Source: CAXXOK01 sp964584315
Lineage (GTDB): Bacteria; Bacillota; Clostridia; Christensenellales; Aristaeellaceae
Length of the DNA: 49,843 nt
Assembly: GCA_964584315.1 (NCBI GenBank)
Contig: CAZOZO010000022.1
Span: forward strand, 1 to 49,843
Reading direction: 5' to 3'
Made by a program: the position numbers and the translations under genes
The notes under the pieces: model-generated
Seen by the model: only the letters and a program-made list of their open reading frames with translations
Told to the model about the DNA's origin: nothing
Databases searched by the model: none
In this document: positions 1 through 8,444 of the stretch, in pieces
Position numbering within the stretch: position 1 is the stretch's first letter
Layout: each line of letters starts with the position of its first letter

Positions 1-934
1 CCTTGCCGGAGTAGCCGGTGGTGTAGACGTAGCACACCACGTTGCCGCGGTATACAAGGCTGCCCTCCTGCGAGCGGTAGTCGATGTTCTGCACGCCCTC
101 GTCGCTGTACACGGTCTCGTTGCGCACGATCAGCGCATCGCCGCGGTAGGTAGTGCCCAGCGTGCCCTGCTCGATGATGGCGCTGGTGGCCTGCGTGCCG
201 CGCATGGAGTTTAGCACCAGCACGGCGCCCACCACCACGATGGCCACGATGGCCGCCGCCTGCAAAATACGCGAGAGACGGCTGCGGCTGCGGCGCTTTT
301 CCTTGCGGCGGGCCTTGCGCTCCTTCTTAGCCTTGAGGGCCGCCTTGGCGCGCTGGGTCGCCTGCCACTCGAGCAGCTGCTCCGGGCTCATGCCCAGCTG
401 GGCAGCCTGCCACTGCGCCCACTGCGCCTCGGTCATGCCCTGCGCGGCCGCTGCGCCCTGCACGGGTTGCCCCGGCGCGGGCGGCATTGCCTGCATGGGC
501 TGGCCCGCCACGGGCTGCACAGGTTGCCACTGCTGGGTCTGCGCGCCTGCCTGCATGGCCTGCCACTGGGCAGCCTGCTCGGGGGTCATCGCCTGCCACT
601 GCTGGGTTTGCGCGCCTGCCTGCATGGCCTGCCACTGGGCGGCCTGCTCGGGGGTCATCGCCTGCCACTGCTGGGTTTGTGCGCCTGCCTGCATGGCTTG
701 CCACTGGGCGGCCTGCTCGGGGGTCATCGCCTGCCACTGCTGGGTCTGCGCGCCTGCCTGCATGGCTTGCCACTGGGCGGCCTGCTCCGGGGTCATCGCC
801 TGCCACTGCTGGGTCTGCGCGCCTGCCTGCATGGCTTGCCATTGGGCGGCCTGCTCCGGGGTCATGCCCTGCGTGGCCTGCCAGGCGGCCGCCTGCTCGG
901 GCGTCCATTGCCCGTTGCCTCCGTAGCCCTGCAT
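1..934 (-). CDS. Membrane-anchored protein with 23-residue Gln/Trp-rich tandem repeats (3' end missing)
   Basis: Function not recognised. The ATG at 934 follows a good ribosome site (GGAAGGAGGCACGCA), and the frame stays open to the window edge, so the C terminus is cut off. After MQGYGGNGQW come one short and five full repeats beginning TPEQAAQWQAMQ and ending TQQWQAM, then degenerate versions (TEAQWAQWQAAQ, SPEQLLEWQATQ). A very basic stretch (KAKKERKARRKEKRR) precedes a single transmembrane helix (AAAIVAIVVVGAVLVL). The outer part, with GTLGTTYRGDALIVRNETV and later EGSLVYRGNVVCYVYT, has the alternating pattern of a barrel-sandwich/HlyD-like domain; that is inference. The topology would put the repeats in the cytoplasm and the beta-rich part outside. 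The DNA repeats are nearly identical, so copy number may vary or be mis-assembled. Confidence 0.8.
   Translation of the reverse strand, partial: MQGYGGNGQWTPEQAAAWQATQGMTPEQAAQWQAMQAGAQTQQWQAMTPEQAAQWQAMQAGAQTQQWQAMTPEQAAQWQAMQAGAQTQQWQAMTPEQAAQWQAMQAGAQTQQWQAMTPEQAAQWQAMQAGAQTQQWQPVQPVAGQPMQAMPPAPGQPVQGAAAAQGMTEAQWAQWQAAQLGMSPEQLLEWQATQRAKAALKAKKERKARRKEKRRSRSRLSRILQAAAIVAIVVVGAVLVLNSMRGTQATSAIIEQGTLGTTYRGDALIVRNETVYSDEGVQNIDYRSQEGSLVYRGNVVCYVYTTGYSGK
518..862 (-). repeat. Five tandem copies of a 69-bp coding repeat
   Basis: The in-frame units lie at 862-794, 793-725, 724-656, 655-587 and 586-518. Each encodes 23 residues starting TPEQAAQWQAMQ. The spacing of a shared anchor (ggggtcatc) is exactly 69 bp between successive copies. 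The last copy ends in QPV instead of QAM. The near identity at DNA level points to recent expansion or gene conversion. Confidence 0.95.
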
Positions 935-1273
935 TGCGTGCCTCCTTCCATGCGGGTGTGCAGTCCGTAAAATGGGTTCAGTCCAAATCATGCCTACCCT
1001 GCGTGTCGCCACGGCGGCTGACATGCGGCGACGGGGCCGGAAATGCGGCGACCGCCCCACCGCCAATGCCCTGCCGCGCCGCCCGTCGACGGATGCGCCC
1101 GCCCTTCGGGCGCCTGGCGCGGGCAAAAGCCAGCGCGCCGCCGCACCGCCGGGCGAGCACGTTCGTGTACCATCGGCAAAAAAATCAGGGTCAGGAACGA
1201 AAATGGCCCGTGCAAATTTACAATTGGTTCGAGATATGATGCGGGCCCGAAGCGCCGCGCGGTCGCCTGCGTT
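935..1273. other. Gene-free spacer between the sigma factor and the repeat protein
   Basis: About 340 bp without a convincing coding frame. It holds GC-rich inverted sequences around 1090-1145 and an AT-richer patch near 1195-1240. It should carry the end of the sigma-factor transcript and the promoter of the repeat protein, but I see no clear -10/-35 pair or T-tailed hairpin. Confidence 0.5.
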
Positions 1274-2011
1274 TTACGCGCCGCTCTCCTCGATGGCCCG
1301 GAGCCGCGCCAGCACGCGCCGCTCCATGCGCGACACCTGCATCTGCGATACGCCCAGCCGTTTCGCCGTCTCGCGCTGGCCCAGCCGGTCGCGGTAGCGC
1401 AGGGTCAGCAGCTGGCGCTCTTTATCGTCCACCTTGCTCAATATCCAGCTCATCCACTGCTCCTGCTCCACGCGCTCGAAGCCGTCGTCGGTCACGCCGA
1501 GCATCGCGCCCAGGTCCGCCTCGCTATCCTCGCTCACGGGGGCGTCCAGCGAGGCCACGTCGGTCTGGTTGCGCATATCCAGCAGCATTAAAAGCTCGTC
1601 CGCGCTGATCTGCATGGCATCGGCCAGCTCCCGCGCGCTGGGCTCGCGCATGTGCTCGCGCTCGAATTGCTCGCGTATCTGCTGCATCTTGTAGAGCTTC
1701 TGGCGCGCGTCGCGGGGCACGCGCATGCCGGAAGCCTTGTCGCGCAGGTAGTTGCGCACATCCCCCGCGATGGTGGGGATGGCGTAGGTCACAAACCGGA
1801 AGCCCCGGTCGGGGTCAAATCGCTCCAACGCTTTCATCAGCGCGATGCTGGCCACCTGTTGCAGGTCTTCCCGCTCGGCGCCGCGGCCCTCAAAGCGCCG
1901 CGCCACGGCGCGGGCCAGGGGCAGGTAGCTTTCCACCAGCTGGTCGCGCAGCGCAGGCGCGCGTGTGAGCGCAAACTGCGAGAGCAGCGGTACAAGGCGT
2001 TCGTCGTTCAT
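1274..2011 (-). CDS. SigB/SigF-family RNA polymerase sigma factor
   Basis: An alternative sigma factor that directs core RNA polymerase to a special promoter set. At 245 residues it has the usual SigB/SigF/SigG length. Region 2 is clear (EDLQQVASIALMKALERFDP, then GFRFVTYAIPTIAGDVRNYL), region 3 follows (REPSARELADAMQISADEL), and region 4 ends in a helix-turn-helix (RETAKRLGVSQMQVSRMERR). The ATG lies 15 bp after the stop of the anti-sigma gene, with AGGGTCGGTGG as ribosome site, so the two are cotranscribed and stoichiometry-coupled. No spoIIAA/rsbV-like anti-anti-sigma gene is next to it, so I cannot say whether it is a sporulation SigF or a general-stress SigB; the neighbours are not those of the spoIIA operon. 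Confidence 0.92.
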   Translation of the reverse strand: MNDERLVPLLSQFALTRAPALRDQLVESYLPLARAVARRFEGRGAEREDLQQVASIALMKALERFDPDRGFRFVTYAIPTIAGDVRNYLRDKASGMRVPRDARQKLYKMQQIREQFEREHMREPSARELADAMQISADELLMLLDMRNQTDVASLDAPVSEDSEADLGAMLGVTDDGFERVEQEQWMSWILSKVDDKERQLLTLRYRDRLGQRETAKRLGVSQMQVSRMERRVLARLRAIEESGA

Positions 2012-2026
2012 CGTGCCACCGACCCT

Positions 2027-2410
2027 TTACACAGGCAGTGAGAAACCGATAGACCCCACCCCGCACGAATCGCATTCCAGCGACACGTCCGGCATCAGCG
2101 TTTCCAGCACGCCGCGGGTGATCTCCAGGTCGCTCACCGGCAGGTCGCTCGGGCCGCCCGCCCGCACCGCGTTCAGGCAGCAGTACAGCCGTCCGCCGTC
2201 CACGCGCGCGCGCAGGTCGATGCGGTCGGCCTTGAAGGGCTGGTGTAAAAGGCAGTCGCAGCACTCGTCCACCGCGGCGCGCAGGTCGTCGATCAAATCC
2301 ACGTCCAGCCCCGCGAGCATGCCAAGGCCGCTCACCGCCATGCGAGCAAGCAGTACAAAATCCCTGTCCGCGGGCAGGCTCAAAGTGATCTCGCCTTTTC
2401 TGTAGGCCAT
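2027..2410 (-). CDS. Divergent RsbW/SpoIIAB-like anti-sigma factor
   Basis: 127 residues, starting MAYRKGEITLSLP, with AAAGGGG upstream of the ATG. Its size, its place directly before a SigB-type sigma gene and the helix LIDDLRAAVDECC identify a GHKL-ATPase anti-sigma factor that would hold the sigma factor inactive. The N-box is unusual. RsbW and SpoIIAB have E-A-V-T-N, whose Asn binds Mg-ATP, but here the aligned stretch is ECCDC and the Asn is absent. The later glycine-rich ATP lid is also weak (CDSCGVGSIGFSLPV). It may therefore bind sigma without acting as a kinase. Partner switching would then need another mechanism, and no anti-anti-sigma gene is visible in the window. Confidence 0.8.
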   Translation of the reverse strand: MAYRKGEITLSLPADRDFVLLARMAVSGLGMLAGLDVDLIDDLRAAVDECCDCLLHQPFKADRIDLRARVDGGRLYCCLNAVRAGGPSDLPVSDLEITRGVLETLMPDVSLECDSCGVGSIGFSLPV

Positions 2411-2454
2411 TCCCCGTAAACCCCTTTCCAAGCGGCGAAGGTATCCAAATCGGC

Positions 2455-3216
2455 TTATCCTAACACATCCACAAGCATTTTGGCAAGTAGCAGCCCCAGC
2501 ACCACGAGCATCACCACCCGCACCACCCCGCCGCCCCGCCGGATGGTAAGCCTGCTGCCTAGCGCCGCCCCCAGCATGGCGCACAGCCCCGCGGGCAGCC
2601 CCAGCAGGTACAGCACCTTGCCCTTCAGGATCAGGCTGCAAAGCGCCGCCACATTGCTGGCAAGGTTCACCAGCTTGGCGGTGCCGCTTGCGCGCACCTC
2701 CTCCATGGCGAATACTTGTAAAAACAACAAAATGAGAAACGTGCCCGTGCCGGGCCCGATGAGCCCGTCGTAGAACCCCACCCCAACGCCGATGGCCAGC
2801 GAGATAAGGCGCGTGGACGCAAGCGACCGCTCCTTGGGCTCGCCGCGCCGCCTGCGCCCGCGCAGGGTGAACACCGCGGCCACAGGGATACATGCGAGCA
2901 CCAGCACCTGCGCCACGCGCGGGGGCAACGCCACCATGACCAGCGCGCCGACGGCACTGGCGACAAACGCGCCGATGGCCGCGGGCACGCCCACCTTGAA
3001 ATCCAGCTTGCCCGCGCGCGCAAAGCTGGCCGTGGCCAGCGTCGTGCCCATCATGGCGGACAGCTTGTTGGTGCCCGAGGCCAGTGCGGGCGGTAGACCG
3101 GCCAGGTAGTAGGCGGGCAGCGAGATCATCCCGCCGCCGCCCGCGATGGAGTCGATGAAGCCCGCCAGCAGCGCTAGCGGGCAGACGATCAAAAGCATTT
3201 CCGGCGTAAGCGTCAT
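2455..3216 (-). CDS. TauE/SafE-family sulfite/anion exporter (permease)
   Basis: A 253-residue integral membrane protein with about eight hydrophobic segments. The N terminus has the family hallmark LLAGFIDSIAGGGGMISLP followed by SGTNKLSAMMGT, and the second half repeats it (GVGVGFYDGLIGPGTGTFL, then ASGTAKLVNLASNVAAL). Family members export sulfite, sulfoacetate or related small anions; the substrate here cannot be told. The ATG overlaps the stop of the upstream GT-C-like gene (ATGA), which suggests translational coupling. The anti-sigma gene starts 44 bp downstream. Confidence 0.93.
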   Translation of the reverse strand: MTLTPEMLLIVCPLALLAGFIDSIAGGGGMISLPAYYLAGLPPALASGTNKLSAMMGTTLATASFARAGKLDFKVGVPAAIGAFVASAVGALVMVALPPRVAQVLVLACIPVAAVFTLRGRRRRGEPKERSLASTRLISLAIGVGVGFYDGLIGPGTGTFLILLFLQVFAMEEVRASGTAKLVNLASNVAALCSLILKGKVLYLLGLPAGLCAMLGAALGSRLTIRRGGGVVRVVMLVVLGLLLAKMLVDVLG

Positions 3217-4847
3217 GCGGCGACCTTCCCATCCTGCAAAGATTCCGCCGCGGGCGCACGGGCCAGCAGCACCGGCAGTAGCAGCGTGCACAGCAGCGGG
3301 CTGTAGCTGAAAAACCGCGCGTCGGACCCGCAGAGCACGCACATGGTGCCAAGGTTGTACAATAAAATGGGCAGGCACAACAGCAGCGCGCGCGGGCCAA
3401 CGCGCCGCAGGGCTGCCAGCGCGCACACCAGCATCAGTGCCAGCGAAACGCCGATGTTGCCCACATACCAGCTGACCGGCCACACCGCCAGCGGCGGGGC
3501 GATCGCGGCGTTCAGCAGCTGCGCGGGGCCGGGCAGGCGCGGCGAGAGGCTTCTGGGCAGGCTTGGCAGGTCGCCGGCGTTGCGCACCTTTACGTTGGCC
3601 GCGCACTCGTCCGCCAGGCCCCACACCAGGTCGGTCACGCCGTTCACGGCCTGAAAGGCCACCTGCGGGGCGGATGCGGCGGCATTGGCCGTCATGCGCA
3701 GCACATCCGCAAGGGTAAGGTCGCTCACCAGCCCGCGCATGGCCCCAAACTTGATGCTGTTGTAGTTGTGCCACTGGTAGGCTTCCCAGCCGGCCTCGTC
3801 CGCCATGCGGTCGGTAAAGGCGCGGGTCTCCGCGTCCAGCGCGTCGGGCGCGGCCTTGCGCACGTCGCACACCACCGTCATGGGCACGCCGATGGCTTCC
3901 TCCAGCCCATTTTGCGGATACACCACGCCAAGGCCCGTATACAGCGGCCCCAGCACCAGCGAAAGCGTCGCGACCATTGTTGCGAGTGCGACAAGGCCGC
4001 CCTTCCACTGCGCGCGGCAGGTGAAAAGGGCGCAGGCAAGCAGCGGCAGGGTAAACAGCAGCGCATTGTGGCGCACCAGCGTGGCGTACGCCAGCGCAAG
4101 CCCGAAGGCCAGGGCGTTTTGCCACTTTGCCAGCCATGCGCCGCGGCTTTGGTAGATGTTCACGGCCTGCGCCGCCAGCAGCACCACGCCGATGGTCATG
4201 GCGTTGTCCTTCCAAAGGTACATCATGGTGTTGCCCACGATGGGCGAGGCGGTCAGGAGCCCGCCCAGCACAAACAGCGGAACCGCCTTTACGCCCCACG
4301 CGCGCAGCGTGGCCAGCAGGTATCCAAACGCAAGGCTGTATGCGCCGCACTGCACGGCCACGGCAAAGGTATAGTCCGGCTTGATGAACGATATCAGCCT
4401 GAGCAGCAGCGTATGGAACGCCGGGTGCCAGTTGACGAACGTGCCCGTGAGCGCCTGCGTCCACTGCACGGCGCTGTCCACCGTCACGCCGCCGGGGTCG
4501 GCAGCCAGCAGGTACGAGCCCAAAATGAACAGCGAGAGCCCCGCCCCGCCCAAAAACATGCCGGGGCGCAGCCTGTCGCGCGCCGCGTTAAGCAGCGTGC
4601 CAACGCGCAGGTGCGAAACCCACACCAACGCGCACAGCACGCACAGGAAAACCACGGGCAGCCACAAAATCGTGGCCGCCGTGTCCGCGGCGCTCGCAAA
4701 GAGCTTGCTGGGCGCGAGGTAGGCGGCATAGGTCAGGTACAGCGCGAGGCACACCGTGCAAAACCAGTACCAGAAGCGGTGCGCCCCGCCCTGCCACGGC
4801 AGTGCGCCGCCCGCGGGCATCAAGCGCGCTAGACTGCGTTTGGGCAT
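3213..4847 (-). CDS. Large polytopic membrane protein, GT-C glycosyltransferase-like (DUF6020-like)
   Basis: 544 residues with ten or more membrane segments. The first large loop has the motif DPGGVTVDSAVQW and then NWHPAFHTLLLR, the pattern of DUF6020-type proteins. These resemble GT-C glycosyltransferases that use polyprenyl-phosphate sugars at the outer face. The acceptor and sugar are unknown. I chose the ATG at 4847 because GGGGAGG precedes it. An in-frame ATG at 4862 has no ribosome site and would start just inside the aspartate-kinase terminator. The stop overlaps the exporter start. Confidence 0.75.
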   Translation of the reverse strand: MPKRSLARLMPAGGALPWQGGAHRFWYWFCTVCLALYLTYAAYLAPSKLFASAADTAATILWLPVVFLCVLCALVWVSHLRVGTLLNAARDRLRPGMFLGGAGLSLFILGSYLLAADPGGVTVDSAVQWTQALTGTFVNWHPAFHTLLLRLISFIKPDYTFAVAVQCGAYSLAFGYLLATLRAWGVKAVPLFVLGGLLTASPIVGNTMMYLWKDNAMTIGVVLLAAQAVNIYQSRGAWLAKWQNALAFGLALAYATLVRHNALLFTLPLLACALFTCRAQWKGGLVALATMVATLSLVLGPLYTGLGVVYPQNGLEEAIGVPMTVVCDVRKAAPDALDAETRAFTDRMADEAGWEAYQWHNYNSIKFGAMRGLVSDLTLADVLRMTANAAASAPQVAFQAVNGVTDLVWGLADECAANVKVRNAGDLPSLPRSLSPRLPGPAQLLNAAIAPPLAVWPVSWYVGNIGVSLALMLVCALAALRRVGPRALLLCLPILLYNLGTMCVLCGSDARFFSYSPLLCTLLLPVLLARAPAAESLQDGKVAA

Positions 4848-4867
4848 GTCGGGCCTCCCCATCGGGC

Positions 4868-4904
4868 CAAAAAGGGGGCCGGGCGCAGCCCGTACCCCTT
4901 TTGC
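4868..4904 (-). terminator. Rho-independent terminator after the aspartate kinase gene
   Basis: On the minus strand AAAAGGGG, a GC-rich hairpin (GGGCTGCGCCC) and CCCCCTTTTTGG follow one another directly after the aspartate kinase stop. It separates that gene from the downstream membrane-protein operon. Confidence 0.75.
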
Positions 4905-4910
4905 GCCTGT

Positions 4911-6227
4911 TCATTTCACAAACTCATTGTAGATGGCGCGTATCGCCTGCTCAAAATCGCAGCAGTCCACACCCACCAGGATGCTCAGCTCGCTGGAACC
5001 CTGGTCGATCATACGCACGTTCACGTGCTCGCGGCTCAGGGCCGTGAACAGGCGCGCCGCTGTGCCAGGGTTGTGCACCATGCCGCGGCCTACCGTCGCG
5101 ATCAGGCCCATATCGTCGTGGATGGTCAGCGTATCGGGCGCGGTCAGCTCCATGATGCGGCTGACCACCTTGTCGCGCACGGGGGTCAGCTGGCAGGTCT
5201 CCAGCACCACGCACAGGGTGTCAATGCCCGTAGGCAGGTGCTCAAAGCTGAGCCCCGCCTCCTCCACGGCCTGCAGCACGCGGCGGCCGAAGCCCTTTTC
5301 CGCGTTCATCATGGCCTTTTCCACCGAGATGACCGAGAAGCCCACGCGCCCTGCGATGCCGGTGATCGTGTAGGGGTTCTCGCCGTCGTCCGCGGTGTGG
5401 GTGATCATCGTGCCCACATGGTCGGGCTCGTTGGTGTTGCGGATGTTGGTGGGGATGCCCGCGCGGTGCACGGGGAAAACGCTGTCCTCATGCAGCACGG
5501 TGGCGCCCATGTACGAAAGCTCGCGCAGCTCGCGGTATGTGATGCAGCGGATGGGCCGCGCGCCTGCAACCAGACGCGGGTCCGCCATCAAAAAGCCGTT
5601 CACGTCCGTCCAGTTCTCATACAGGTCGGCAGCCGCCGCGCGCGCGACGATCGCGCCCGTGATGTCGCTGCCGCCGCGGCTGAACGTGCGGATGGAGCCG
5701 TCCGGGTTTGCGCCGTAAAAGCCGGGGATCACGGCGAATTCAGCCTCCGCGAGCGCGGCGCTGAGGGCCGTGTTGGTGCGCTCGCTGTCGAACGCGCCCT
5801 CCGCGGTAAAATAGATATAGTCCTTGGGGTCGATGAAGCGGTAGCCCATGTAGGCGGAAAGCAGCAAGCCGTTCAAATATTCGCCGCGGCTGGCGCAGTA
5901 GTCCTCGCTGGCCCCACTTTCCACATCGCGCCCGATCTGCTTAAGCCACGCATCCAAATCGGTGGCGATGCCCAGATCCGCGGCAATGCCGCGGTAGCGA
6001 TCCTGAACGCGCGCAAAGATGCCCTGCCAGTCCCCGCCCGCCTTATGGGCGCGGTGCATGGCATAGAGCATGTCGGTCACTTTCTCGTCCGTGCCAAAGC
6101 GCTTGCCCGGCGCGCTGGGCACCACGTAGGCGCGGCGCCTGTCCGTCAGCAAAATGTCGCGCACCTTTTGAAACTGGCCCGCGTCGGCCAACGAGCTGCC
6201 GCCAAACTTGGCAACGATCCTGCCCAT
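4911..6227 (-). CDS. lysC: Aspartate kinase
   Basis: Phosphorylates aspartate, the first step towards lysine, threonine, methionine and diaminopimelate. 438 residues. The N terminus carries the nucleotide/substrate motif VAKFGGSSLA (K7), and the kinase domain shows RTFSRGGSDITGAIVARAAA and the aspartate-binding region around YENWTDVNGFLMADPRLV. The last ~150 residues form two ACT regulatory domains (GFSVISVEKAMMN; VNVRMIDQGSSELSILVGVD), so feedback control by an amino acid is expected. The ATG at 6227 fits GGAAGG eleven bases upstream; a GTG nine bases earlier sits too close to that site. It is monocistronic, with its own promoter at 6318-6347 and a terminator. Confidence 0.93.
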   Translation of the reverse strand: MGRIVAKFGGSSLADAGQFQKVRDILLTDRRRAYVVPSAPGKRFGTDEKVTDMLYAMHRAHKAGGDWQGIFARVQDRYRGIAADLGIATDLDAWLKQIGRDVESGASEDYCASRGEYLNGLLLSAYMGYRFIDPKDYIYFTAEGAFDSERTNTALSAALAEAEFAVIPGFYGANPDGSIRTFSRGGSDITGAIVARAAAADLYENWTDVNGFLMADPRLVAGARPIRCITYRELRELSYMGATVLHEDSVFPVHRAGIPTNIRNTNEPDHVGTMITHTADDGENPYTITGIAGRVGFSVISVEKAMMNAEKGFGRRVLQAVEEAGLSFEHLPTGIDTLCVVLETCQLTPVRDKVVSRIMELTAPDTLTIHDDMGLIATVGRGMVHNPGTAARLFTALSREHVNVRMIDQGSSELSILVGVDCCDFEQAIRAIYNEFVK

Positions 6228-6317
6228 ACGTACCACTTACCTTCCGTCCGCAGTGAACCGGCGGCCACAGGCGGAGCTGATAGCGGGGGCGGCCAACGCC
6301 TTTCCCTGCAAGGAATC

Positions 6318-6347
6318 ATTGTATCCGAAACGTTGTAAAAAAGTCAA
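6318..6347 (-). promoter_or_regulatory. Promoter of the aspartate kinase gene
   Basis: Minus strand TTGACT, 18 bp, TACAAT. It gives a leader of about 84 nt, too short for a full lysine riboswitch (about 175 nt), and I see no such element. Confidence 0.75.
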
Positions 6348-6470
6348 TCCCCGCATGGAGAAAACCGCTCCGCACCCGATATTTGACCGGATAGACCATG
6401 ACGCATGACGTAACGCTTGCGCTCGCCCATTCCCCATGATACCGCCCCGCGTGGCGGGGACGGGGCCGCG

Positions 6471-7746
6471 CTACTCCGCATCAAAGCTGCACAGGCTTTG
6501 CGGCGGCAGCATGGCGATGAAGGTGCGCCCGCGCAGGAGGCGCAGCTCGGCGCCCGTATCGTCGTAAAAAACCGTCCGTTCCGCTATGCTCCGGCGTATC
6601 CAGTAGCCTGCGATATAGCGCCCGCCGATGAAGACATCCGCGTTGCCCTGGCCTACCAGCCCCGCGTCCGGCGTTGCTTTGGTGCGGCCCGCCACATCAT
6701 AGGCCACCCGTTGCACAATCACGTTGGCAAAGGGCAGACTTGCCATATGCTCCTCGATGCGGTCGTCCACGGCAGCGAAGCTTTTGAACTCTGCCCACCG
6801 CTCCGGTTTGACCCCCGCGCCACAGTAGCGCAGGTAGTGCCCCGTTTCGGCGTTGTAGACAAAGTGGGATATCCAGTCCTTGCTGCCCCAGTCCAAATGG
6901 ATAACGGAGGCGGGTGCGTAGCCTTCGCCATAGGTTGTCTCGTCCGTGAAGCGGAAGGCCCGCGGGCGGGCGTTGTGCTCCGCGGGGATCATCGCCCGCA
7001 GGGCCGCGATATCTACATTCAGGTTGCCCGGCGCTTTCACACCCTTCACGCGGGAGCGGATATTCGGATCCACGATGCGCAGCACATTGAACAGCACGCC
7101 TTGCTGATCCGCATGCGTCTGGTTCAGCAGCTCCGCGGCGCTCTCCGGTTGCCAGCCATAGGAGCCGCCGGCATGGACAAACCCGCCCTGCCACTCCTCC
7201 CGCAGCAACAGTTGCGCAACGCGCGTGGAGCGCACCGGCCCCACGCCGCCGCGTGGCTGCCCTTGCGCGAAGCAGTCGCTGAAGAGCATCGCAAGCCGCG
7301 TGTTCAGGTCGCTGATCGCGATTTCGTAGATCACATCGGCATACTGCGCGCCCCACGGCGCGGTTTTACCCACACCGGCGGCGCGCACCTCGCGCGTGCC
7401 TGCGGTTGTCTTGCCCACCGCGTTGTCCATCTGCACCAGCATGGGCATGTAATCGCCTTCCCAAGGTAGCCCCGTGGTGGGGCTTTCCCCCGCTAAAGCG
7501 GCATACGTTTGGTCGGCCAGCAGGGGCGTGATACCGCGATCTGCCGTGTTTTGCAGTACCGTGCCCCGCTGGGGCAGCGTATAGGCGGCCCTCGGCGCAG
7601 CCAGCGCCGCGCCAAGGGCTGCCGTCNNNNNNNNNNCCGGGGCCCCTCGGGGGGCGTGTTGGGGGGGCGGTGGGGGCGCCCTGGGCCGCGGGGAGGGCCG
7701 CCGTCGCCATGGCGAGGCTCAGCAGGCAAAGGGCCATCTTCTTCAT
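6471..7746 (-). CDS. Secreted DUF3048-family protein, interrupted by an assembly gap
   Basis: The ATG at 7746 follows AAAGGAG and opens a signal peptide (MKKMALCLLSLAMATAALP, then AAQGA). The frame then runs into low-complexity sequence and ten Ns. Downstream of the gap the protein resumes in a different frame with ITPLLADQTYAALAGESP, TTGLPWEGDYMPMLVQMDN and the body. That opening G-x-x-P-x-x-GL...P-x-x-VQMDN, with GPVRSTRVAQLLL and AFVHAGG-like SYGWQP stretches, is typical of DUF3048 (YerB) proteins. These are extracytoplasmic and of uncertain role. The frame change is best explained by the unresolved gap, not by a true frameshift. The C terminus (residues encoded by 7448-6471) is intact and ends LLRGRTFIAMLPPQSLCSFDAE-like. 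Confidence 0.8.
7627..7636. other. Assembly gap (10 N)
   Basis: Ten Ns flanked on the right by extreme G-runs (7640-7700). The true length is unknown. It breaks the reading frame of the DUF3048 gene. Confidence 0.99.
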
Positions 7747-7808
7747 GGCATTCGCTCCTTTATGCAGGTTGGCTGCCTCGCCGCGCGCAGGGCCGCAACA
7801 TGAAAATA

Positions 7809-7830
7809 CAGGCCGGTATGCTCCGGCCTG
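7809..7830 (-). terminator. Hairpin after the GNAT gene
   Basis: A perfect 8-bp stem, CAGGCCGG/CCGGCCTG, with a 6-nt loop, followed on the minus strand by TATTTTC. The short T-tract makes it a moderate terminator for the acetyltransferase operon. On the plus strand it is followed by CTTTTGTG. Confidence 0.55.
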
Positions 7831-7880
7831 CTTTTGTGTAAACTTGTCAGCGCAGCCGGAAGGCAGAAGGCACCATGCGC

Positions 7881-8435
7881 TCAGTTCACGCCGTTTGCGC
7901 TTCGCCACTCCTCCGCCAGCACGGCCATCACGGTCAGGTCGCTGTACTTGCCGTCCACCATGAACGCATGGCGCTTGACGCCCTCGACCTGGAAGCCCGC
8001 GCGCCGGTAGCACCGTATGGCCCGCTCGTTTTCCGCGGCCACTTCCAGCTCCACACGCTCCAGCCCAAGCATGGTAAAGGCATAGCGCAGCAGCAGCGCA
8101 ATGGCCTCGCCGCCGATGCCCTTGCCGCGCAGGCCCTCGCGCCCCAGCACGATGGCCATCTCCGCCGAGCGCAGCCGCCAGTTGATCGAAAACAGGTCGA
8201 TCTGCCCCAGATACGCCCCGCCGTCGCGGGCGGCGATCACGAAATACGCGCCGTTGCTGCCCGCGCGCATGGCGTGGTCCACAAAGTCCGCCACGTCGGC
8301 GTGGCTCTGCGGCATCCAGTAGCGGGAGGAGAGGTAGCGCACGGTGTCCAGATCGTTGACCCACTCGCGGATGCCGTCCGCGTCGCCGCTGTGATAGTCG
8401 CGCAGGTAAATGCTGTCGCCAAAGAGATGTGGCAT
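7881..8435 (-). CDS. GNAT N-acetyltransferase, RimJ/RimL type
   Basis: 184 residues. The acetyl-CoA pyrophosphate-binding motif is GREGLRGKGIGGEAIALLL, and the C-terminal half shows LEVAAENERAIRCYRRAGF and an EGVKRHAFMVDGKYSDL stretch. These are hallmarks of RimJ/RimL-like transferases that acetylate protein N termini or small amines; the substrate is unknown. It starts 9 bp after the TM2 gene stop on the same strand, so the two are likely cotranscribed. Confidence 0.9.
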   Translation of the reverse strand: MPHLFGDSIYLRDYHSGDADGIREWVNDLDTVRYLSSRYWMPQSHADVADFVDHAMRAGSNGAYFVIAARDGGAYLGQIDLFSINWRLRSAEMAIVLGREGLRGKGIGGEAIALLLRYAFTMLGLERVELEVAAENERAIRCYRRAGFQVEGVKRHAFMVDGKYSDLTVMAVLAEEWRSANGVN

Positions 8436-8444
8436 GACGCGCTC

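Noticed and set aside
518..862. Regular 69-bp repeats considered as a CRISPR array
   Set aside because: The repeats are contiguous, without unique spacers, and encode in-frame 23-residue units.
1274..2410. Interpretation as the spoIIA operon (spoIIAB-sigF)
   Set aside because: No spoIIAA gene precedes the anti-sigma gene, the anti-sigma N-box is degenerate, and an exporter gene is upstream; the sporulation identity is not supported.
6228..6317. Lysine riboswitch upstream of aspartate kinase
   Set aside because: The leader between the promoter and start is about 84 nt, too short, and no matching structure is seen.
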